Source: Candidatus Woesearchaeota archaeon (GTDB lineage: Archaea > Nanobdellota > Nanobdellia > Woesearchaeales > UBA10216). Taken from it: a stretch of 35,256 bases of DNA. Made by a program: the position numbers and the translations under genes. Below, one piece after another: positions 1 through 7,393 of the stretch. The notes beneath the pieces were generated by a model. The model had not been told where the DNA came from. It made no database searches and saw only the letters and a list, made by a program, of their open reading frames with translations. Position 1 is the first letter of the stretch, and every line of letters starts with the position of its first letter. Location of the stretch: assembly GCA_018303115.1 (NCBI GenBank), contig JAGVYT010000018.1:1-35256 (forward strand), read 5' to 3'.

Positions 1-98
1 GCACTAAGAAGCGCAAAGCGCTTCTTATGACTAAGAACCACCAGTCTATGCTAACATAATGTTAAATCCCACCAGTCTTTGACTGGTGGTTCTTTAGA
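1..98 (+). repeat. Multi-hairpin repeat element, copy A (left part cut by window edge)
   Basis: GCAC then taagaagcgc-aaa-gcgcttctta hairpin, then aagaaccaccagtc...gactggtggttctt; ends in ggtggttctttaga as copies B and C do. Confidence 0.8.
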
Positions 99-258
99 AT
101 TTGGTATTATCAGCCCACATGACCACTGGACACTGGACAGCGAGAAGCCCTGCTTCTAAGCCCAGTGTCCCACTGGACACTGGACATGTGCGGATAGGGT
201 TTATAACCTGCTTATGTTCTGATAGATGGCAGTATTTGCCAATGGGGGAGGAGAAAAA

Positions 259-516
259 ATGCAACCGGAAAAGAAATTTAGGGCAGGGCTGGTGTCTGCC
301 ACAGTGTGGCAGAACATGTCCGAGAAGGGAACTTACGCCACAGTAACCTTGTCCAGGGCTTATTTGGACAAGGAAAAGAACTGGAAGGACACCAATTCGT
401 ATAAGGCAGCTGACCTGCCAAGGGCTGTTCTGGTGCTGAACGAGGCTTTTAAGTACCTTCAGCTGAAGAACGGGCAAGACAAAACAATGCAGGTTACAGA
501 GCAGAGGATAGCGTAG
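259..516 (+). CDS. Small conserved hypothetical protein upstream of radA
   Basis: ORF 226..516; internal ATG at 259 is preceded by ggaggag at 247-253, so MQPEKKFRAGLVSATVWQNMSEKGTYATVTLSRAYLDKEKNWKDTNSY... is the likely protein. Confidence 0.65.
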   Translation: MQPEKKFRAGLVSATVWQNMSEKGTYATVTLSRAYLDKEKNWKDTNSYKAADLPRAVLVLNEAFKYLQLKNGQDKTMQVTEQRIA

Positions 517-586
517 TTTTTTATTTTCCCATGCTGCCCTGCCCTTTAGGAGGGTTAATATCAAAAAGTTTATATGAGGTGAAAAA

Positions 587-3109
587 ATGCCAAGGAATAA
601 AGCAATAGTTGTTGAAGAAGAGGAGGTTGTTGAGTTGGGCAGGGAAAGCAATGTAAAAGAGACCAATGTTAATGAAATACCCGGAGTAGGGGCAGCTACC
701 GCTGAAAAGCTTATAGCTTCTGGTTATGATAACCTGCTTAGCATAGCGGTTTCCTCTCCCAGGGAGCTTGTAGGGCTTGCCGGAGTTACAGATGTTGTTG
801 CAAGGAAGATGATTCAGTATGCCAGGCAGAAGCTTGACCTCGGCTTTGAGTCAGGGGAGGATGCCCTTAAGAAGAGGGAGAGCGTTGAGAAAATATACTC
901 TGGAAGCAAGGCTTTGGACTCGCTTCTTGGCGGGGGTTTCGAAACGCGGGCTATAACAGAAGCCTTTGGGCAATACGGGAGCGGCAAGTGCGTATCAAAA
1001 GATACAAAGGTGTTGTATTTTAACAGCTCAAAATCGCACCTACAGCCAATAGAGGATGTTTATAACAAATACGCTGCTATGAATGGTGAGAAGCCGTTTG
1101 ATAATGGTTGCATAGTTGAAGTGCCTCAAGTAAGAGTCCTGGGCCTTACAGATGAAGGACTGGCTAGAACCAAAGCGACTGCCATATACAGGGAAAAAGT
1201 TCCAAAGCTGATAACTGTTAAAACAAAGCGCGGCAGGACTATTAAGATAACACCATCACATAAACTGCTAAGCTTTGACAATGGCATGCTATGGCAGCCA
1301 TCCGCAACGCTTCAGGCTGGAGCAGTAATTGCTCATCCAAAGGAAATAAGTGCAATCTCAGGATGCAATTTAACATCTGACGACGCATATTTTCTTGGTC
1401 TATTTGCAGCAGAAGGCACTTCAAACCCTTTATCGATATCAACTTCTTCAGTTGAGTTGAAAGATTGGGTTGCTAGCTATATCGAAAGAAAATTTAATTA
1501 CAAGCCTACGGTAAGGAAAGATACTAGACGGGAAACGCCAGCATATTATATACTCTTAAGAACCGAAACAGCGCTTTTCCTCGATAAACTTGGCACTTCA
1601 CATTCAGTTTCTAAATTTGTTCCGGAAAGCATTTTTGGAGCAAACGAAGGAGTAACCTCTGCTTTTCTGGGGGGTTATATGGATGGCGATGGTCATTACG
1701 GTAAGCTTACAGCAGAGGCAACTACAAAAAGCAAGGAACTTAAATCTGGACTAGCCTACCTATTCGCAAAATTAGGTATTACAGTAACATCAAGAAAGAA
1801 GGAAGTTAATGGCGATACTTTCTACAGGCTTAGCGTGGTAGGTGATGACAAAAGGAATTTACCGAAAATAATATCAAAAATAAAGAATTTTAGCTACTTG
1901 CCTAAGAACAGCAGCTACGGCTACCCTGTGCCGTTTATCAATTATGTAAAAAAAGTCTATAAGGAAACTCTTGGTGGCAATAGGGGAAGAACTGGCAAGG
2001 CTATTGGCAATAAGGATATGCGTGGCAATTTTTTCTACGAATATTTGGCAGGCATAAAAGCCCCTGCAGATGTTATGAATGAAAAAACTATGGAGGCTAT
2101 AAGATTGGCATTTTTTAACGGGCTTAAAGATTTATTGAGCGCGAGGGAAGCAATAGTAAATCTTGAAAGCCGGTCACAAAGCGAGTTTGTTAAAATGATA
2201 AATTCTTTGCCCTTTGCTTTCAACTCAATAGCGGAAAATATTGGCTTAAAAAAAGCAGGCATAAGGAATTATATGAGTAGAGGTATTGCCCCCCACAAAA
2301 TGGAATCATTGAAGAAAGTTCTTATTGACGAGATAGAAAAACGAAGCATAAAATTAGAATCTGCTCTTAAAACAATCAAAAACTTTGTTTATCTAAACTG
2401 GGACGTTGTTGAGCAAATTCAGGAGATTGATTATGATGATTACGTATACGACTTTGTTGTTCCAGAAGGACACAGCTTTGTTGGCGGAGAAATGCCAACT
2501 ATAATGCACAATACCCAGATTGGGCATGCTATCGCTACTAACTGCTTAAAGCAGTATCCGGATTCTTATGTTGTTTACATTGATACAGAATCCACGTTCA
2601 GGCCGGAGAGGATTGTTTCCATTGCCAAGAACATTGACTTGGATCCGGCTAGTGCGCTAAAAAGGATTAAAGTTGCCCGTGCTTTCAATTCAGACCACCA
2701 GGTTATACTGGCTGAGAAGGTTGAGGAGCTGGTAAAGCAGGGCTTGAACGTAAAGCTCGTGGTTGTTGACTCTCTAACAGCCCATTTCAGGGCGGAGTTT
2801 ATCGGCCGGGGCACTTTGGCTGACAGGCAGCAGAAAATAAACAAGCACCTGCATACTTTAATGAAGCTTGCTGAGGTGTACAACCTTGCGATTTACGTAA
2901 CCAACCAGGTTATGGCAAGGCCTGACGTGTTTTTTGGAGACCCGACAGAGGCCATTGGCGGGCATATAGTCGCGCATGCAACAACTTATCGCATGTACTT
3001 AAGGAGGGGCAAGAAGGGCTCCCGCGTGGCAAAGCTTGTTGACTCCCCTAACCTGCCAGAGGCAGAGGCAGCGTTCTATCTGGATGAAGTAGGCTTGAAG
3101 GATGTTTAG
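587..3109 (+). CDS. radA: DNA repair and recombination protein RadA, intein-containing precursor
   Basis: N-terminal HhH region (VNEIPGVGAATAEKL), split Walker A (GQYGSGK // TQIGHAIATN), Walker B (VKLVVVDSLTAHFRAEF), ADRQQKINKHLHTLMKLAEVYNLAIYVTNQVMARPD. Confidence 0.97.
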   Translation: MPRNKAIVVEEEEVVELGRESNVKETNVNEIPGVGAATAEKLIASGYDNLLSIAVSSPRELVGLAGVTDVVARKMIQYARQKLDLGFESGEDALKKRESVEKIYSGSKALDSLLGGGFETRAITEAFGQYGSGKCVSKDTKVLYFNSSKSHLQPIEDVYNKYAAMNGEKPFDNGCIVEVPQVRVLGLTDEGLARTKATAIYREKVPKLITVKTKRGRTIKITPSHKLLSFDNGMLWQPSATLQAGAVIAHPKEISAISGCNLTSDDAYFLGLFAAEGTSNPLSISTSSVELKDWVASYIERKFNYKPTVRKDTRRETPAYYILLRTETALFLDKLGTSHSVSKFVPESIFGANEGVTSAFLGGYMDGDGHYGKLTAEATTKSKELKSGLAYLFAKLGITVTSRKKEVNGDTFYRLSVVGDDKRNLPKIISKIKNFSYLPKNSSYGYPVPFINYVKKVYKETLGGNRGRTGKAIGNKDMRGNFFYEYLAGIKAPADVMNEKTMEAIRLAFFNGLKDLLSAREAIVNLESRSQSEFVKMINSLPFAFNSIAENIGLKKAGIRNYMSRGIAPHKMESLKKVLIDEIEKRSIKLESALKTIKNFVYLNWDVVEQIQEIDYDDYVYDFVVPEGHSFVGGEMPTIMHNTQIGHAIATNCLKQYPDSYVVYIDTESTFRPERIVSIAKNIDLDPASALKRIKVARAFNSDHQVILAEKVEELVKQGLNVKLVVVDSLTAHFRAEFIGRGTLADRQQKINKHLHTLMKLAEVYNLAIYVTNQVMARPDVFFGDPTEAIGGHIVAHATTYRMYLRRGKKGSRVAKLVDSPNLPEAEAAFYLDEVGLKDV
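989..2512 (+). mobile_element. RadA intein (508 aa) with LAGLIDADG/DOD homing endonuclease
   Basis: Starts with Cys directly after GSGK, ends with His-Asn directly before Thr; N-terminal block CVSKDTKVLYF, block-B-like TIKITPSHKLLSF, endonuclease motifs YFLGLFAAEG and FLGGYMDGDGHYG, C-terminal YDFVVPEGHSFVGGEMPTIMHN. Confidence 0.95.
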
Positions 3110-3154
3110 TGAAAAACTTGATGCGTTGCCATAGACAGGACCAAAACCTTTTTA

Positions 3155-3180
3155 TAGTTAATTATACGTATAATTAACTA
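3155..3180. promoter_or_regulatory. Perfect 26-bp palindrome, candidate TA autoregulatory operator
   Basis: tagttaattatac|gtataattaacta is a perfect inverted repeat overlapping the TATA-like region (tttttata) just upstream of the antitoxin start. Confidence 0.75.
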
Positions 3181-3189
3181 GTGCTCGAT

Positions 3190-3432
3190 ATGATAAAATC
3201 TGAAACAAGATTAAAGGCGTGGGGAAATTCAATAGGGGTGATTCTGCCCAAAGAAGAGCTTCAAGAGCAGGCTTTATCTGTAAATGATGAAGTGGAGGTT
3301 GTTGTAAGAAAAAAATCAAATCCATTAAAAGACGCTTTTGGAAAATTAAAGCAGTTTAACGCTAAATCTCGTAAGTCTACTGATGAACTACTAAATGAAG
3401 TGGACAAGGAGTTAAAAAGCCGATTCGATTAG
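3190..3432 (+). CDS. AbrB/SpoVT-like (VapB/MazE type) antitoxin
   Basis: ETRLKAWGNSIGVILPKEELQEQALSVNDEVEVVV matches the swapped-hairpin AbrB pattern. ATG at 3190 favoured over the GTG at 3181. Confidence 0.85.
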   Translation: MIKSETRLKAWGNSIGVILPKEELQEQALSVNDEVEVVVRKKSNPLKDAFGKLKQFNAKSRKSTDELLNEVDKELKSRFD

Positions 3433-3433
3433 A

Positions 3434-3796
3434 ATGAAATATTTTCTGGATACTTACGCTTTAATAGAAATTGCAGCGGGCAATAATAAATACGAAAAAT
3501 TTTTGGAAAGTGATGCGGTCACTTTAAAGGACAATCTGGCGGAACTATTTTATTTTTTGTTAAGGAGGTATGATGAGAAAACAGCTAATCTTTTTCTTAA
3601 TAAGTTTTCCAGGTTAATTGTTGAAGTACCTTTTGCAATCATTTCCAAAGCAATGATATTCCGGTATCGCAATAAAAAAACAAAATTTTCCTACATTGAT
3701 TGCTTTGGGTATGTTTATGCTTTAGAGAATGAAAGATTCTTTTTAACTGGTGACAGGGCATTTAAAGGCATGAAAAATACGGAATTAGTTAGGTGA
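3434..3796 (+). CDS. PIN-domain toxin (VapC-like)
   Basis: MKYFLDTYALIEI, NLAELFYFLL, SYIDCFGYVYALENERFFLTGDRAFKGM; 2 bp downstream of the antitoxin ORF. Confidence 0.85.
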   Translation: MKYFLDTYALIEIAAGNNKYEKFLESDAVTLKDNLAELFYFLLRRYDEKTANLFLNKFSRLIVEVPFAIISKAMIFRYRNKKTKFSYIDCFGYVYALENERFFLTGDRAFKGMKNTELVR

Positions 3797-3843
3797 CCGA
3801 TTTTAGAAAATATTAAATAATGCATCCTTAATTGTAATAAGAT

Positions 3844-4440
3844 ATGGACGCAATTGAGCAAGCACAAGAATTTGAAAGAATTCTTAAAATGTCAGAATTT
3901 TCCATCAGTCTATGACTGATGGCAAGCTTCGCTTGCTGTTGGTATTTTGCAGACTGGAAAATTCTGAGCACTAAGAACCACCCCGTCTCTGACGGGTGGT
4001 TCTTTAGAACTGCACAAGCTTATGGCCTGAGATTAGAACTTATGGCTAGAAGAAATCAAATTCTTTCTAACATACATAGCGTAGAGGATATTAATACTGT
4101 AGCAAGAAGTCTTCTAAATGTGCTTGAAAAAGAAAGAAGAATCATAAATATTATTTTGAGTGAGGACGAATTAGAAAGAAGAAATATCGATATTGCTATA
4201 GATACACTATTTAAAGTGAGGAAAGAGCCTGCCATAATAGATGAACTGAAAAGGCGAAATATCGATTTTGAAAAATTAAGAGAGGCCGCAGGAATTGGTT
4301 TAACAATATTGAAAGGGATGGCAAAAAGACTGAAGCACATTATAAGAAGAATTGAACTTAAGGAAGCATTGATTAGCAATCCGACATCTCAAAATTTCAA
4401 GAATTATTTAAAGCAGTGGGGCAGAGATATTGTATTATAG
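3844..4440 (+). pseudogene. Helical hypothetical gene interrupted by multi-hairpin repeat B
   Basis: TATA (tattaaataa, 3811-3820) about 29 nt upstream of ATG 3844; MDAIEQAQEFERILK continues in the same frame after the repeat as TAQAYGLRLELMARRNQILSNIHSVED... The only in-frame stop is TGA 3913-3915, inside the repeat. Confidence 0.65.
3885..4008 (+). repeat. Multi-hairpin repeat element, copy B
   Basis: taaaatgtcagaattttcc...ggaaaattctgagcactaagaaccacc...ggtggttctttaga; about 124 bp; near-identical in inverted orientation at 26860-27008. Confidence 0.9.
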
Positions 4441-4449
4441 GCACTTCTT

Positions 4450-4572
4450 ATGGCTGTTTCATTAACTAACCTTTATGTATGGATGATAGATAGAGAGGAT
4501 GAAGCACAAATCATAGACATTCAAAGTAAGGAAATTCTTGAGGGTTTAAGGTCTGGAAAGTTTGTTAGATAG
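4450..4572 (+). CDS. Short ORF (40 aa), hypothetical
   Basis: ATG..TAG ORF MAVSLTNLYVWMIDREDEAQIIDIQSKEILEGLRSGKFVR just downstream of the interrupted gene; below the ORF track cut-off. Confidence 0.3.
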   Translation: MAVSLTNLYVWMIDREDEAQIIDIQSKEILEGLRSGKFVR

Positions 4573-4697
4573 TTTTCTAGACTTATCTTAACAGATATCT
4601 CAAAAATGTGGCTTTGATGGTCTTCTGTATTCTGGTAAGAATCAATCTAATCAATAAAGGCGGTAAAAAACGTCATCTAATGGCGCCTAAGCGAAGC

Positions 4698-5579
4698 TCA
4701 TCTTCTTTTCCTGTCTGCGTAGAATCCGAACAGTATGAATTGCAGCCCTATTATGAGCAGGAGCATGGTTAGTATTATGCTTGGCGTTTTTCCTATTGCC
4801 CCGAGTGTCAGGAATCTGTACAACAGCCAGCTTCCAAGAGCAAGTCCTGCGGCTATGAAAGCCATTCCTATTGAGCCGAAGAATGTTATTGGGGCGTAAT
4901 CCCTGAACAGCCTTATGAGGTTCGCCCCTCCCCTGATTCCGTAGTCAAGGGGGCTTTTCATAAGCCTGCTTTTCCCGTCCCTTTTCAGGAATGTTACCGG
5001 AACCTCCGCTATTCTGAATTTTTTCCTGCTTATCGCTATTATCTGGTCCTGCGTGTATGTGAAAGCCGAGGTTATTTTTGTCTCTTCGGCTACCTTTCTG
5101 GTGAAAGCCCGGAATCCTGTCTGCGCATCCGAAATGTTCATCTTTATAATGTAAGAGACGATTAGGGAGAAGATTCTGTTGCCTGCTTTTTTAGTTAGGG
5201 ACATGCCTTCTATTCTTCCCTTGAATCTTGAGCCAAGCACAATGTCAGCGCCTTTTTCTATCTTTTCAAGAAGCAGCGGGATTTCCTCGGGCATGTATTG
5301 GCCGTCTGCATCAATGTGGACTATCACGTCTGCCTTTCTTTCAAGCGCCTTGTCTATTTCTGTCTTAAAGGTCTCGCCAAGCCCGTAATTTCTCGGATGG
5401 GAATAAACAACCGCTCCCGCCTTCTTGGCTATTTCTGCCGTCTTGTCAGTTGAGCCGTCATCTACCACTATTACCTCGCTTTTGTGCTTCAGTTTTTTTG
5501 TAACCGCGTTTATTCTTTTTATTACAGAAGCCAGAGTTTTCTCCTCATTATATGCGGGTATCGAAACTACTATTTTCAT
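4698..5579 (-). CDS. Family 2 glycosyltransferase with C-terminal TM segments
   Basis: VVSIPAYNEEKTL, VVDDGSTDKT, VIHIDADGQY-type motif (VIVHIDADGQYMPEE), GSRFKG, hydrophobic C-terminus. Confidence 0.9.
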   Translation of the reverse strand: MKIVVSIPAYNEEKTLASVIKRINAVTKKLKHKSEVIVVDDGSTDKTAEIAKKAGAVVYSHPRNYGLGETFKTEIDKALERKADVIVHIDADGQYMPEEIPLLLEKIEKGADIVLGSRFKGRIEGMSLTKKAGNRIFSLIVSYIIKMNISDAQTGFRAFTRKVAEETKITSAFTYTQDQIIAISRKKFRIAEVPVTFLKRDGKSRLMKSPLDYGIRGGANLIRLFRDYAPITFFGSIGMAFIAAGLALGSWLLYRFLTLGAIGKTPSIILTMLLLIIGLQFILFGFYADRKRR

Positions 5580-5623
5580 GGTTCATGGCAACAGGCGGAA
5601 CTTTAAATAAGTTATTATTTTGC

Positions 5624-5681
5624 GGTAATTTAAAGTTAAGTGGCAAAACTTTTCTCACACTGCACGCAAGTTGACATTACC
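5624..5681. repeat. GGTAAT...ATTACC inverted-repeat element E1
   Basis: ggtaatttaaagttaag...cttgacattacc-type ends; the left arm shares aagttaagtggcaa with the right arm of E3 (inverse complement). Confidence 0.55.
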
Positions 5682-5810
5682 TTATTCTGCAAAGTAAAGG
5701 TGTTAAGTATCCGCCTTTACCCTTCGCTGGCTCTGCCGGCGAGTGAGTAGCTAGAAAGTTGATTTAACACAATCCAAAACTATTTAAAACGTTTTCCTTT
5801 AGCTTAGCAT

Positions 5811-7235
5811 ATGAGGGTTTTCAGTGTTTTTGAGAATATCGGCTTTTTGTTTGTTTCTGACGTAATTTCCAGGCTCCTCTCATTTGGCCTGTTTCTGGCT
5901 ATTGCGCACACTCTTGGCAAGTCCGGGTTGGGAGACTACTCGTTCATCTTTGCCTTTGTCGGCCTGCTTGTGGTTTTTAACGACCTTGGCATCCAGGTTT
6001 TGTTTGTAAGGGACGTTGCAAAGAACCTTGCCAGGACAAGTTACATTCTTAAGAACACCCTGTCCATGAAAGTGTTGCTCGGCTTAATTGTTGCTTTTTT
6101 GACAGCAGTTGCCGTCAACTTTACCAATGTTTCCGCTGAAGTTGTGCTTTCGGTTTATATTGTTGCCTTGGCAACATTTTTCTTCAGCCTTAAAACAATG
6201 TTCCTGGCTGTTTTCTATGCGCATGAGCGCATGCTGTTTGTCGCGTTTGCAACCATGCTTGAGATGTTCCTCGCAGTTGTTTTGGGCGTATCTGCAATAA
6301 TTTCAGGCTACGGTCTGGTTGGGCTTTCATTCGCTTTTCTTATGTCTTACTTTGTTGTTTTTGTGGTAAGCATTGTTGCTGTCAGGCGCCTGACTACCAT
6401 AAGCTTTGGCTTCAACCTTGACTTCCAGAAAAGGTTTCTCAGAAGCTCCCTTCCTTTTTGGTTTTCAGGCCTGTTCATGGCAATTTACTTCAGGATAGAT
6501 ACAGTTATGATTTCCCTTATCAAGGGCTCGGCAGAGACAGGCCTTTATAACGCCTCTTACCGCCTGCTGGACGCGCTTTACTTTATTCCCTCGGCTGTTA
6601 TAGGGGCTGTTTTCCCTGCAATGTCCAGGCTTCATGTAAAAAACAAAAACGTTCTTCGCAGCCTTTACAGAAAGTCCTTTTACTACCTTCTTGCAATAGC
6701 ACTTCCGATGGGCGTCGGCGTTACCATGCTGGCTGAGCGCCTTACCCTTTTCATTTTCGGGAGCGGGTTTTCAGGCACTCATCTTGCCCTTCAGATTTTA
6801 ATATGGGCGCTTGTTGCTATTTTCCTAAGCTCGCTGACAGGGTTTCTCATGAATGCTGTTAACAAGCAGCTTCTCTTCACCTTGACAACTGCCTTTGCTG
6901 CTCTGCTGAATGTTGCTTTAAACCTTTTCTTCATACCACTGTGGAGTTATATTGGGGCGGCAATATCTACTGTTATGACTGAGTTCTTTGTGTTAATCCT
7001 GCTGGTGTATTTTGCCAGAAAAAACAGTTACGCTTTTGATATGTTCAGGACGCTCCTGAAACCGGTAGCAGCAACGGCTTTCATGGCTGTTGTTATATTT
7101 GCCTTGCTGAACTTCCATATTATGTTGATAGTTCCTGTTGCGGCAACTGCCTATTTTGTTATGCTGTTTTTGATAGGCGGTTTGGAGAAGGAAGAATTTC
7201 ACCTGCTTAAGGGTTACCTGAAGCGCATTTTCTAG
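5811..7235 (+). CDS. Polysaccharide flippase (Wzx/MATE-like)
   Basis: 474 aa polytopic; FLFVSDVISRLLSFGLFLAIAHTLGKSGLGDYSFIFAFVGLLVVFNDLGIQVLFVRDVAKN, YFRIDTVMISLIKGSAETGLYNASYRLLDALYFIPSAVIGAVFPAMSRL. Confidence 0.9.
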   Translation: MRVFSVFENIGFLFVSDVISRLLSFGLFLAIAHTLGKSGLGDYSFIFAFVGLLVVFNDLGIQVLFVRDVAKNLARTSYILKNTLSMKVLLGLIVAFLTAVAVNFTNVSAEVVLSVYIVALATFFFSLKTMFLAVFYAHERMLFVAFATMLEMFLAVVLGVSAIISGYGLVGLSFAFLMSYFVVFVVSIVAVRRLTTISFGFNLDFQKRFLRSSLPFWFSGLFMAIYFRIDTVMISLIKGSAETGLYNASYRLLDALYFIPSAVIGAVFPAMSRLHVKNKNVLRSLYRKSFYYLLAIALPMGVGVTMLAERLTLFIFGSGFSGTHLALQILIWALVAIFLSSLTGFLMNAVNKQLLFTLTTAFAALLNVALNLFFIPLWSYIGAAISTVMTEFFVLILLVYFARKNSYAFDMFRTLLKPVAATAFMAVVIFALLNFHIMLIVPVAATAYFVMLFLIGGLEKEEFHLLKGYLKRIF

Positions 7236-7284
7236 TTAAGCCTGGTTAGTATGGTATTGCCGTTTCATGGCTGCAAAATTTTTT

Positions 7285-7337
7285 GGTAATAATTCTCGAG
7301 AAACCTCATGCGGGGGTGGGGTAGTGCTTGCATTACC
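7285..7337. repeat. Possible GGTAAT...ATTACC element E4
   Basis: ggtaat at 7285 and cattacc ending 7337, with internal ggggtagtgc/gcattacccc hairpin; terminal similarity limited to GGTAAT. Confidence 0.3.
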
Positions 7338-7393
7338 CCGCAATTGTTGCAGTGGTAGATGTCAAAACCCGCCTTTTGGTATAATTTCTCCAT

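Noticed and set aside
101-346. 81-aa plus-strand ORF
   Set aside because: Overlaps the better supported 259-516 frame and starts next to the repeat; no protein-like features.
94-666. 190-aa minus-strand ORF
   Set aside because: Antisense to the 259-516 CDS and to the start of radA, no recognisable domain.
3919-4440. 173-aa ORF as an intact gene with its own start
   Set aside because: Its first 30 or so codons are hairpin repeat sequence; promoter and frame point to an original start at 3844.
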